From Prolixibacter denitrificans (GTDB lineage: Bacteria > Bacteroidota > Bacteroidia > Bacteroidales > Prolixibacteraceae), in assembly GCF_003014495.1 (NCBI RefSeq), contig NZ_PYGC01000002.1:434001-498000 (forward strand): a stretch of DNA of 64,000 bases, given 5' to 3'. Of the stretch, positions 8,553-16,444 are shown in pieces (the first letter of the stretch is position 1; the number at the start of each line of letters is the position of its first letter). A program made the position numbers and the translations under genes. Under the pieces are notes generated by a model. It was not told where the DNA came from. It did no database searches and was given only the letters and a program-made list of their open reading frames with translations.

Positions 8553-9332
8553 ATGAAACAGGTCAGTGGACAAGAATCTAAATCTGCTGCGAAAAGCAGG
8601 TTTGTGAACTTTGCTAATACGCTCAAATCTTCAGTATATAACGTTGCTATTCTTTTATTAGAATCAATTAAAAAGTTCTTCTCGAGGACGTGGCGATGGA
8701 TAAAGCCAGTTAAGTTTAGTACGATTGTTAATTTGATGACGGTGTTGGTAGCTACCTTATCTCTATACATCGCGTATTGTACACTTCAATTTTCTGTAAA
8801 TGCAGCAAAACCTCAGATATCAATAATGGATCAGCGTGGTTATGCATCAAGAGTTCCAGAAAAGAAATATTATTTAGGGAAGAATAGTTACTTTATTTAT
8901 AACCTGCCGCTGTTTAGAGTGGAGATAAAGAATACAGGGCAGCGAACCGCATGTAATTTTAAGTTGAAATCAAGAGCAATTTTTTTCAAATCAAGTTTAA
9001 TTTATACATTGGATTCTGCACAATGGGCAAATCCAATTTTTCAAGGACAGTCAAGAAATATATCAGATGCGATTGTTGTACCATCAAATGATAAGAATGA
9101 TTTTTATTATCAGCTAAGCTTATTTTGGTATGATAGTCTGATAAACTCAAAAGACAGTATATCGGTAACTTACCATTGTCTCTTGAGGCGTGATTCTGGT
9201 TACGATTTGTTCGGAACAACAGAAGCTGAACTGGAAAGATTGGGAAATCTGAAAAGTTTCACAATCGTTGGCAGGGATACATCAGCAACTGAAGCGATAA
9301 CTAATTATTATTTGCCTAGAAATATTCGATAA
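8553..9332 (+). CDS. Unrecognised membrane protein, AT-rich orphan
   Basis: I do not recognise this 259-residue protein. It has a basic N-terminal third (residues 1-50). One clear membrane segment follows around residues 55-80 (FSTIVNLMTVLVATLSLYIA), and then about 175 residues of polar, probably beta-rich sequence including KNTGQRTACNFKLK. The topology suggests an anchored protein with a soluble C-terminal domain. The gene and its flanks are visibly richer in A/T than the neighbours and use AT-rich codons, which suggests recent acquisition. It is isolated, with a bidirectional terminator downstream at 9383-9409. No clear promoter box was found. Confidence 0.7.
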   Translation: MKQVSGQESKSAAKSRFVNFANTLKSSVYNVAILLLESIKKFFSRTWRWIKPVKFSTIVNLMTVLVATLSLYIAYCTLQFSVNAAKPQISIMDQRGYASRVPEKKYYLGKNSYFIYNLPLFRVEIKNTGQRTACNFKLKSRAIFFKSSLIYTLDSAQWANPIFQGQSRNISDAIVVPSNDKNDFYYQLSLFWYDSLINSKDSISVTYHCLLRRDSGYDLFGTTEAELERLGNLKSFTIVGRDTSATEAITNYYLPRNIR

Positions 9333-9382
9333 CATTCTTTTATTATTGAAAACGTTTTTCAATTAAATCAATAAAAAACAAA

Positions 9383-9409
9383 AAACCCGAAGCCAATGAC
9401 TTCGGGTTT
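9383..9409. terminator. Bidirectional intrinsic terminator
   Basis: AAACCCGAAG (9383-9392) pairs with CTTCGGGTTT (9400-9409) over a 7-base loop, with A-rich sequence on the left and T-rich sequence on the right. It sits between the convergent ends of the genes at 9332 and 9449 and can serve both. Confidence 0.85.
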
Positions 9410-9448
9410 CTCTTTTCGTATCTGGAATGAGTAAAATCTGAGATTGTA

Positions 9449-9706
9449 TCAGCAACAGTTCTTTCCTTGTTGAATTGGGGGACAGGGAACGGTACCATAC
9501 GAACAATACACGCAGCAATCACCTTCCTTAGGTTTTAAGATGGTGTGGCAGTTGGTACATTCGTAAAAGAAACTGCACGCATTTTCAGGCATCGTTTCTT
9601 CCTTCTGAAAACCGCATTCGGGGCAGGTGATGACGGATTTTAGTATGATAGGTTTCAGTTCTTGAAAATCGGAAAAAACCATAGTCGGTTTGTTGTTTTT
9701 AATCAT
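9449..9706 (-). CDS. GDCCVxC domain-containing small protein
   Basis: This 85-residue protein contains the family signature GDCCVYCSYG followed by PCPPIQ. It also has a first cysteine pair, CPECGFQ, a second pair in YECTNC and a terminal NCC. The family, known as GDCCVxC (seleno)proteins, contains selenocysteine in some members; here every position is Cys. The paired cysteines suggest metal binding or thiol redox, but no function is established. Starts at Met1 or at Met9 (9682) are both possible. A perfect TACCTTTG box lies 14 bases upstream of Met1. Confidence 0.88.
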   Translation of the reverse strand: MIKNNKPTMVFSDFQELKPIILKSVITCPECGFQKEETMPENACSFFYECTNCHTILKPKEGDCCVYCSYGTVPCPPIQQGKNCC

Positions 9707-9719
9707 GCTTACTGTCCAT

Positions 9720-9727
9720 CAAAGGTA
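9720..9727 (-). promoter_or_regulatory. -7 promoter box TACCTTTG upstream of GDCCVxC gene
   Basis: An exact match to TAnnTTTG on the minus strand, 14 bases before the ATG at 9706. No convincing -33 element is visible at 19-21 bases. Confidence 0.4.
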
Positions 9728-9756
9728 GCATAATCAGAAAATGTTTGGAGGGTGAA

Positions 9757-9783
9757 ATAAAAAAGCCGGTTAAGAAACCGGCT
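9757..9783 (-). terminator. Intrinsic terminator downstream of the tRNA
   Basis: Read on the minus strand, AGCCGGTT (9776-9783) pairs with AACCGGCT (9764-9771) across a 4-base loop. A run of six T follows. It begins 7 bases after the tRNA 3' end. Confidence 0.85.
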
Positions 9784-9789
9784 CTGTAG

Positions 9790-9862
<73 letters not shown>

Positions 9863-10029
9863 ATGTAGGCGTTGAGTATGTTTCTCAAACGCGGTTGCAA
9901 ATATAGATCAGTTTTTGTGTCCCTCCAAATAAATTCATGAAAATTCATTGCGAATAGGAGCACTTTTGGGTGTTGTGACTTGAAGGTGAAGCGGTAGCCG
10001 CAAATAAAAAAATTTCTCCTTTTTCTTAT

Positions 10030-10037
10030 TAACTTTG
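10030..10037 (+). promoter_or_regulatory. -7 promoter box TAACTTTG
   Basis: An exact TAnnTTTG match 24 bases before the M23 peptidase start codon. It probably drives the M23-dxr-rseP run. No clear -33 element is visible. Confidence 0.4.
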
Positions 10038-10060
10038 GCATCCAGAGAAAACAGGATGGA

Positions 10061-10927
10061 ATGATTACGGAAAACCAGAAGAAGCGCCTTCGCTATAAAA
10101 TGAAGAATCCCCTGCGGATGGTGATTTTTAACGACCAGAACCTGCATACCGTTGGGCAGTTTCGGTTTACGCCTCAATCGTTGTTCATGCTCATCGCCTC
10201 GGTGGTGATTTTACTGATTGTGGCTGTTATCTTGCTTATCGCCTTTACACCGCTCAGGGAATATATACCCGGTTATCCTACCGGAGAAATGCGTCAAACC
10301 ATTGTTCAAAATGCGTTGATGGTCGATTCGCTGGAAAGCGAGCTGGCTGTGCGCGATCGGTATTTCCGCGACATCCGTATGTTGCTGGCCGGCGAAACGC
10401 CCCCCGACGAAACGACTTCGCCCGATACCATCGTTCGGCTCGACCAGATACATTTCAAAAAATACGACCACGACAGCCTGTTCCAGGACCAACTGTCGCG
10501 CGAACAATTTAATCTATCTCTGAATAACCAGGCTCCCGACCGCAAACGCGGCATCTCGGAGCTGTTGTTCTTCCCGCCGATTAACGGTGTCATCACCAAT
10601 CACTTCGATGCGGCCTCGGGTCATTTTGGCGTCGATGTGGTGGCGAAGAAAAACACCCGTATTTCGTCGGTGCTCGACGGTACGGTTGTATTTACCGGAT
10701 GGACAATGCAAACCGGATATGTGATTGAGATTCAGCACGAGCATAACCTTGTGACGTTCTATAAGCACAATTCCGAGCTGCTGAAAAAGGCCGGCGACAA
10801 GGTGAAAGCCGGCGAAGCCATTGCCATTATGGGGAATACCGGAATGGAAACAACCGGACCGCATCTTCATTTTGAAATGTGGCAATCTGGTGTACCTTTG
10901 AATCCCGAAGATTACATCAATTTTTAG
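10061..10927 (+). CDS. M23 family metallopeptidase, membrane anchored
   Basis: A 288-residue murein endopeptidase-like protein. A single membrane helix lies at about residues 42-68 (LFMLIASVVILLIVAVILLIAF). A short periplasmic linker follows, then a C-terminal LytM domain. The zinc site is intact: HFGVD (HxxxD) at about residue 189, YKHN, and HLHFE (HxH) near residue 268. It should cut peptide crosslinks of peptidoglycan or control such cutting. The dxr gene starts 10 bases after its stop, so the two are probably cotranscribed with rseP. Confidence 0.9.
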   Translation: MITENQKKRLRYKMKNPLRMVIFNDQNLHTVGQFRFTPQSLFMLIASVVILLIVAVILLIAFTPLREYIPGYPTGEMRQTIVQNALMVDSLESELAVRDRYFRDIRMLLAGETPPDETTSPDTIVRLDQIHFKKYDHDSLFQDQLSREQFNLSLNNQAPDRKRGISELLFFPPINGVITNHFDAASGHFGVDVVAKKNTRISSVLDGTVVFTGWTMQTGYVIEIQHEHNLVTFYKHNSELLKKAGDKVKAGEAIAIMGNTGMETTGPHLHFEMWQSGVPLNPEDYINF

Positions 10928-10937
10928 GCGGAACATC

Positions 10938-12095
10938 ATGAAAAACATTGCCATACTGGGTTCAACCGGTTCTATCGGAACACAGGCGCTGGAGGTGATC
11001 GAGAAAAATCCCGACCGGTTCACTGTGGAGGTATTGACGGCCAACAATAACACGAAGTTGTTGATTGAGCAGGCGCGTCAGTTCAGGCCCAATGTTGTGG
11101 TTATTGCCAACGAAGAAAAATACGACGAGGTCCGCGATGCGCTGGCTTCGGAACCGATAAAAGTGTATGCCGGTGCCGATGCGGTGGCACAGGTGGTTTC
11201 GATGGGCTCCGTCGACCTGGTTTTAACAGCCATGGTGGGCTACTCGGGCTTACTTCCGACCATCAATGCGATTAATGCCGGAAAAACCATCGCACTGGCC
11301 AACAAGGAAACGATGGTCGTTGCCGGCGAGCTGATTGTACGACTGGCCAACGAAAAGAAGGTGGATATCCTTCCGGTGGATTCGGAACACTCGGCCATTT
11401 TCCAATGCCTGGCCGGTGAGTTCATGAATCCCATCGAAAAAGTGATTCTGACTTGTTCGGGCGGACCGTTTCACGGAAGAACAGCGAAAGAGTTGAGGGC
11501 AGTTACGCCGGAAGATGCGTTGAAGCATCCGAGCTGGGACATGGGCGCGAAAATTACCATCGATTCGGCCTCGCTGATGAACAAAGGTTTTGAGGTGATC
11601 GAGGCCAAATGGCTGTTCGGCTTAAAGCCGGAACAGATTGACGTGGTCGTGCATCCGCAGAGTATCATTCACTCGCTGGTTGAGTTCCAGGATGGCGCTT
11701 TGAAAGCGCAGTTGGGCATGCCCGATATGCGGGTCCCGATTCAGTACGCATTGGCTTATCCCGAAAGGTTAGCGAGCGATTTCCCGCGCTTCCGGTTCTC
11801 CGATTACCCGACGCTTACATTCGATACACCCGATACCGAAAATTTTCGTAATCTTGCACTTTCGTATGAGGCTTTGCATCAGGGTGGAAATATCGCCTGT
11901 TCACTCAACGCATCCAACGAAATTGCTGTAAAAGCATTCCTCGACAGAAAAATCGCTTTTACCGAAATGGCATGTATCAATGAGGCAGTTATGATGAAAA
12001 CTTCGTTGGTAAATGAACCTTCGTACGAAGATTATGTTGAAACCGATCGGGAAGCTCGCGAAAGGGCTGTCTCATTGGTAAATGAAAATAGTTAA
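10938..12095 (+). CDS. dxr: 1-deoxy-D-xylulose-5-phosphate reductoisomerase
   Basis: Cytosolic enzyme that converts DXP to 2-C-methyl-D-erythritol 4-phosphate with NADPH, the first committed step of non-mevalonate isoprenoid synthesis. The 385 residues include the N-terminal nucleotide motif GSTGSIGTQALEVI, the metal and substrate block PVDSEHSAIFQ, and SASLMNKGFEVIEAKWLF. Length is normal. Isoprenoids made here also feed menaquinone, whose route is represented by mqnC in this window. It sits between the M23 peptidase and rseP. Confidence 0.97.
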   Translation: MKNIAILGSTGSIGTQALEVIEKNPDRFTVEVLTANNNTKLLIEQARQFRPNVVVIANEEKYDEVRDALASEPIKVYAGADAVAQVVSMGSVDLVLTAMVGYSGLLPTINAINAGKTIALANKETMVVAGELIVRLANEKKVDILPVDSEHSAIFQCLAGEFMNPIEKVILTCSGGPFHGRTAKELRAVTPEDALKHPSWDMGAKITIDSASLMNKGFEVIEAKWLFGLKPEQIDVVVHPQSIIHSLVEFQDGALKAQLGMPDMRVPIQYALAYPERLASDFPRFRFSDYPTLTFDTPDTENFRNLALSYEALHQGGNIACSLNASNEIAVKAFLDRKIAFTEMACINEAVMMKTSLVNEPSYEDYVETDREARERAVSLVNENS

Positions 12096-12116
12096 AAACG
12101 ATTCGATAAAGATACT

Positions 12117-13448
12117 ATGGTTGTTTTGGTTAAGGCGGCTCAGCTTATCCTGAGTCTTTCGATTCTGGTTGTCCTTCACGAGTTTGGACACTTTATTTTC
12201 GCCAAGCTCTTTAAGTGCCGGGTTGAAAAATTCTACCTTTTCTTCGATCCGTGGTTTTCGCTCTTCAAATTCAAAAAAGGCGAAACCGAGTACGGCGTCG
12301 GCTGGCTGCCGTTGGGTGGCTATGTGAAAATCTCGGGGATGATCGACGAGTCGATGGACAAAGAGCAGATGAAACAACCTCCGCAGCCATGGGAATTCCG
12401 GTCGAAACCGGCCTGGCAGCGCCTGTTAATCATGATTGGTGGTGTGCTGTTCAACCTTCTTTTTGCGCTTTTCCTGTATGCCATGGTGTTGTACACCTGG
12501 GGCGAGCAATACCTGCCGACAGCTAATGTGAAGTACGGAATCGTCACCAGTGATACCGGCAAAGAAATTGGTTTTCAGAACGGCGATAAAATATTAAATG
12601 TAGACGGGAAGAAGGTTGCTGATTTCACGAAAATCGTTCCGACCATTGTGCTTGAAAAAGCGAGCTATGTAGAGGTGGAACGTGATGGCAAGGACGTGAA
12701 AGTTCCGATTACGCAGGAAGATATTGCCAAATTGCTGAATAATAAAAACGTAATGGGTGTCCGGATTCCTTATTCCCTTAAGGTGCATGGCTTCATGAAG
12801 AAATCGCCCGCGCGGGATGCCGGAATGGATATTGGCGACAAAGTAGTAGCCATCAACGGACAGCATTTTACCTACAACGACCAGTTTGTCCAGGCACTGA
12901 AAGATGCGAAAGGCAAAACGGTGGATGTGACGATTGACCGCGACGGTGCAACGAAGACATTACCGGTGACGATTGGTGAGAATGGCTTGCTTGGGGTCGA
13001 ACGTACCATGATGAACCTCGACAGCCTGTTTACCTTTAAAACACTCACCTATGGTTTTTGGCAATCCATTCCGGCCGGTGTGACGAAAGGTTTTAATACT
13101 GTCGATAATTACCTGAAGCAATTCAAGCTGTTGTTTCAGCCCGAAACGAAAGCATACGAATCGTTGGGCGGTTTTATTGCTATCGGGAACATTTTCCCGG
13201 GCATTTGGGACTGGCGCTCGTTCTGGAACCTGACCGCCTTCCTGTCGATTATTTTGGCCGTAATGAATATTCTGCCCATTCCGGCACTCGACGGTGGTCA
13301 TGTATTGTTCCTGCTCTACGAAATTATTTCGGGCCGCAAGCCCAGCGATAAATTCCTGGAGTACGCGCAGATTGCCGGAATGGTGATTCTGTTTGCACTG
13401 TTGATTTTCGCCAATGGAAACGACATTATTAAATTATTCAAGGGTTAG
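12117..13448 (+). CDS. rseP: Site-2 intramembrane metalloprotease RseP
   Basis: Inner-membrane zinc protease of 443 residues that cleaves anti-sigma factors and signal peptide remnants. The HExxH motif appears as VLHEFGHFIF near residue 20. The LDG motif is in NILPIPALDGGH near residue 386. Two periplasmic PDZ-like stretches lie between, including a clear GMDIGDKVVAINGQ at about residue 237. There are about four membrane segments. Duplicated PDZ regions are usual for this family. It starts 21 bases after dxr, a common Bacteroidota pairing. Confidence 0.95.
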   Translation: MVVLVKAAQLILSLSILVVLHEFGHFIFAKLFKCRVEKFYLFFDPWFSLFKFKKGETEYGVGWLPLGGYVKISGMIDESMDKEQMKQPPQPWEFRSKPAWQRLLIMIGGVLFNLLFALFLYAMVLYTWGEQYLPTANVKYGIVTSDTGKEIGFQNGDKILNVDGKKVADFTKIVPTIVLEKASYVEVERDGKDVKVPITQEDIAKLLNNKNVMGVRIPYSLKVHGFMKKSPARDAGMDIGDKVVAINGQHFTYNDQFVQALKDAKGKTVDVTIDRDGATKTLPVTIGENGLLGVERTMMNLDSLFTFKTLTYGFWQSIPAGVTKGFNTVDNYLKQFKLLFQPETKAYESLGGFIAIGNIFPGIWDWRSFWNLTAFLSIILAVMNILPIPALDGGHVLFLLYEIISGRKPSDKFLEYAQIAGMVILFALLIFANGNDIIKLFKG

Positions 13449-13492
13449 TGTGTCATTTCCTGTGGATGAAGAACATCGTATGAAAAAAATTC

Positions 13493-13500
13493 TAAATTTG
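13493..13500 (+). promoter_or_regulatory. -7 promoter box TAAATTTG upstream of tatA
   Basis: An exact TAnnTTTG match 27 bases before the tatA start codon, in the gap after rseP. It suggests that tatA has its own transcript. Confidence 0.42.
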
Positions 13501-13526
13501 TAACCAAACCTTTAAAACATGACATT

Positions 13527-13745
13527 ATGAACTTATTCGTGATAGCAGGGTTCATTGGCCCGCAGGAAATCATTATCATACTGGTCATTGTTCTGCTTCT
13601 GTTTGGAGGCAAGAAGATACCGGAACTGATGCGCGGCCTTGGGAAGGGTATGAAAGAGTTTAAAAACGCCACCAACGATGAGGGTGGTTCTGAAGAGAAA
13701 TCTTCCAAGAAAGAAGACAGTTCGAAAGAAACACTCAAAGAGTAG
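13527..13745 (+). CDS. tatA: Twin-arginine translocase subunit TatA/E
   Basis: A 72-residue Tat protein. A short N-terminal membrane helix ([12 protein letters not shown]) is followed by the [21 protein letters not shown] hinge and amphipathic helix that define TatA. The tail is a charged Lys/Glu-rich segment. TatA oligomers form the transport pore for folded proteins together with TatC, which is not in this window. A hairpin that may terminate the transcript follows at 13773-13800. Confidence 0.95.
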   Translation: MNLFVIAGFIGPQEIIIILVIVLLLFGGKKIPELMRGLGKGMKEFKNATNDEGGSEEKSSKKEDSSKETLKE

Positions 13746-13772
13746 TCTGCAAAATATTAAGCATACCAAACA

Positions 13773-13800
13773 GAACCCTGGTTCGAATGAGCCGGGGTTC
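13773..13800 (+). terminator. Possible terminator after tatA
   Basis: GAACCC (13773-13778) pairs with GGGTTC (13795-13800), extended by a few inner pairs. The T-run is not immediate (a T-rich stretch begins about 15 bases later), so termination efficiency is doubtful. Confidence 0.45.
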
Positions 13801-13841
13801 GTTCGTTGATATTCTTTAACTTTTTTTCCTAAAATGATTTT

Positions 13842-13858
13842 GTTAATTTCGAATTAAC
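13842..13858. promoter_or_regulatory. Perfect inverted repeat GTTAATT-TCG-AATTAAC
   Basis: Seven-base arms around a 3-base centre, in the 214-base gap before the DUF4837 gene. It could be a regulator-binding operator or a hairpin; no T-run follows. Apart from this and the hairpin at 13773, I see nothing else in the gap. Confidence 0.35.
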
Positions 13859-14014
13859 CATTGTATCATTTTGTAAGACAACGTTTGATAACCATGCAGC
13901 CTTGACCTGACCATTTGTGATTCGTCCCGGAATGAGAACCGGATTACGGTTTTGTCGCAAGGTTGTTTCTGTTTATTTTCTTATCGAGTCAATAAATCTA
14001 AAATATAGCGTATC

Positions 14015-15097
14015 ATGAAGAAGATACTATTTCAACTGACTGTCACCTTTGTATTGGGAGCGATGCTTTCCTCCTGCGGGGGAGACAGTAATCCAACAAT
14101 GAAAAATTCTACCGGAAAGCCAGGCGAAATTGTTGTCGTGATTCCTAAGGCTACCTGGGAGGGCGAGGCAGGCGATACCATCTTTCATTTCCTGGCGCAG
14201 CCTGTTGCCGATTTGCCCCAGGAGGAGCCGATGTTGAACGTGGTGCATATCCCGCCGCAGGCATTTGGCGAGATTTTTAAAACCGGCAGAAATCTTCTGC
14301 TGACAAAGATTAACCCTTCGGTGAAAGAACCTAAGATTACGATACAGCGCAATGTGTGGGCGAAACCGCAGATAATTGTTTCGGTACAGGCGCCCAATGA
14401 AAAGAGTTTTACCGATTTCTTTGCCAAAAAGGGAAACGATATCGTGAGCATCTTCGTGAAAGAAGAGCGGAACCGGTTGATGAAAATGTATGCCGACCGA
14501 AAATTTAAAAATGATGCCGTTGCCGAGCGGATGGCAAAAGAGCACCATTTCACGCTCAACGTGCCGAAAGGATTTGTTGTTTCAGTGGATACGACCAATT
14601 TTGTATGGATTCGTTACGAGACTCCGAACATCAGCCAGGATGTAATCGCTTACTGGTACCCGTATACTTCCGATAGTACCTTTACCAGGAATTATCTGCT
14701 GAATAAGCGCGATTCAGTGCTGAAGAAAAATGTTCCCGGTCCCGATCCCGGAACTTACATGATGACAGAGCGACAGATTCCTACTCTTTTCCGTGCCTTT
14801 AAGCTGAACGGTAATTACACTGCTATGCTGCGCGGGCTCTGGAAGGTGCACGGCGATTTCATGGGAGGTCCTTTTGTTAGCATCAGCACACTCGACCCGA
14901 TTCGTGGTCGTGTGCTGACACTGGAAGGATTTGTTTATGCTCCGAAGAAAGATAAGCGGGAATTGATGAGGCAGGTGGAAGCGATGATTTATTCGGTGCG
15001 TTTCCCCGACCAGAAAAAGAACGACAAGATTAACCGGATGGCTGAGATGGGCAACGACACGAGTGCGCCACCGGTAGATTCGGTAGAAACGAAATAA
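14015..15097 (+). CDS. DUF4837 family lipoprotein
   Basis: A 360-residue protein with signal and lipobox MLSSC (Cys21), so probably anchored in the periplasm or outer membrane. It carries the DUF4837 features GKPGEIVVVIPKATWEGEAGD near residues 35-55, FGEIFKTGRN and a C-terminal RGRVLTLEGFVYAPKKDKRELMRQ block. The family is confined to Bacteroidota and has no known function. It is alone on its strand and ends in a strong bidirectional terminator shared with mqnC. Confidence 0.88.
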   Translation: MKKILFQLTVTFVLGAMLSSCGGDSNPTMKNSTGKPGEIVVVIPKATWEGEAGDTIFHFLAQPVADLPQEEPMLNVVHIPPQAFGEIFKTGRNLLLTKINPSVKEPKITIQRNVWAKPQIIVSVQAPNEKSFTDFFAKKGNDIVSIFVKEERNRLMKMYADRKFKNDAVAERMAKEHHFTLNVPKGFVVSVDTTNFVWIRYETPNISQDVIAYWYPYTSDSTFTRNYLLNKRDSVLKKNVPGPDPGTYMMTERQIPTLFRAFKLNGNYTAMLRGLWKVHGDFMGGPFVSISTLDPIRGRVLTLEGFVYAPKKDKRELMRQVEAMIYSVRFPDQKKNDKINRMAEMGNDTSAPPVDSVETK

Positions 15098-15121
15098 ATT
15101 TGCGAAAGCAATTGGGCATAA

Positions 15122-15160
15122 AAAAAAAGAGGCGGAACAATTAATTCCGCCTCTTTTTTT
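15122..15160. terminator. Strong bidirectional intrinsic terminator
   Basis: AAAAAAAGAGGCGGAA (15122-15137) is perfectly complementary to TTCCGCCTCTTTTTTT (15145-15160), giving a GC-rich stem with a T-run in both directions. It separates the convergent DUF4837 and mqnC genes. Confidence 0.93.
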
Positions 15161-15195
15161 ATGTGGTAACTCTCGGGAGTAAAGTTTCTTTTTAA

Positions 15196-16314
15196 TTATG
15201 CCGGCTGCAATTCCGGAACCATTTCCGGCAATTCTACATGCTCGTAACCCTGGTTACGCAGTTGCGGACGGAAACCAGCATCGATAATCGATTGCTGAAT
15301 ACCTTTGGCATTCATCTGGTACGATGCGCCTGCGGCAGAAACAACATTTTCCTCAATCATGATGGAACCCATGTCGTTAGCTCCGGCATTCAGACAAAGC
15401 TGCGCGGTATCTCTTCCTACTGTTAACCACGATGCCTGGATGTTGGTCACATTGTGCAACATGATACGTGCAACGGCAATCATCCGCACATATTCCATTG
15501 GCTCAATCGGAGTAACTTCGATGTTCTGGTAGAGCTCGGTATCTTCCAGCATCACCGGCCAAGGAATGAAAGCGGTGAAGCCATCACTACCTTCCGGGCG
15601 TTCGTCCTGCACATCGCGAAGCAGTGCCAGGTGTTCGATGCGCTCGCGGTTGGTTTCAATCGTTCCGAACATCATGGTAGCCGAAGTCACCATTTTCAGT
15701 TTGTGAGCTTGACGCATTACGTCAAGCCACTCCTGCGTGTTGCACTTTCCGGGTGATAAAATCCGGCGAACCCGATCCGACAGAATTTCTGCACCGGCTC
15801 CGGGCAAACTATCCAGCCCCGAATCCCGCAGTTGGATAAGCGTATCGCGGAAGCTCAAACGAGAGCGCTTGGCGATGTGTGCCACCTCAGGTGGTCCCAG
15901 CGAGTGCAGTTTCACTTCCGGATAACGGCGTTTCAACTCACTGAACAGGTCGGTATAAAACTTGATACCATATCGCGGATGCATGCCGCCCTGGAGCAGC
16001 AGCTGATTACCACCCTGCTTGAGCATTTCCTCAATTTTTTCAGAATACTCTTCGATGGTGGTTGTATAGGTATCCTTATCGCCGATATCGCGTCGGAAAT
16101 TACAGAAATTACAGTGGGCCACACATACGTTGGTGGTATTTACGTTGCGGTCGATTATCCAGGTTACCACGTTGCCGGGCACCTTCTTCTTCCGCAGCTC
16201 ATTTGCTACATGCATCAACTCCGGAGTGGGAGCATGCTCATACAGCAGCAATCCTTCATCAACGGTCAATGCCTCAAAATTTAAGGCTTTTTGGTATATT
16301 GATTCGAAATTCAT
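15196..16314 (-). CDS. mqnC: Cyclic dehypoxanthinyl futalosine synthase
   Basis: Radical-SAM enzyme of the futalosine pathway to menaquinone, cyclising dehypoxanthine futalosine. The CxxxCxxC cluster motif is CVAHCNFCNF near residue 62. It is followed by LLLQGGMHP and the family blocks LPGAGAEILSDRVR and ASWLTVGRD. The frame is open to 16398, but ATG 16314 begins the conserved MNFESIYQKALNFE and gives 372 residues, the usual length. A TACCTTTA sequence (16332-16339, minus strand) one base off the -7 consensus supports this start. MqnE and CofH-type paralogues are less likely given these blocks. Confidence 0.93.
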   Translation of the reverse strand: MNFESIYQKALNFEALTVDEGLLLYEHAPTPELMHVANELRKKKVPGNVVTWIIDRNVNTTNVCVAHCNFCNFRRDIGDKDTYTTTIEEYSEKIEEMLKQGGNQLLLQGGMHPRYGIKFYTDLFSELKRRYPEVKLHSLGPPEVAHIAKRSRLSFRDTLIQLRDSGLDSLPGAGAEILSDRVRRILSPGKCNTQEWLDVMRQAHKLKMVTSATMMFGTIETNRERIEHLALLRDVQDERPEGSDGFTAFIPWPVMLEDTELYQNIEVTPIEPMEYVRMIAVARIMLHNVTNIQASWLTVGRDTAQLCLNAGANDMGSIMIEENVVSAAGASYQMNAKGIQQSIIDAGFRPQLRNQGYEHVELPEMVPELQPA

Positions 16315-16444
16315 GTAGTAAAAATTTGGCGTAAAGGTACTAATTTTCAAATACGATAGTTGCTGATTTTTACGGCTATCCTTTTTAAAAAGATTCAACC
16401 TTTTTCAGGGGATAATGTTGCATCAGTAAATTTAAATTTTCGAT

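Noticed and set aside
16315-16398. Upstream extension of mqnC by 28 codons
   Set aside because: The extension is not part of the family, and a promoter-like box lies inside it.
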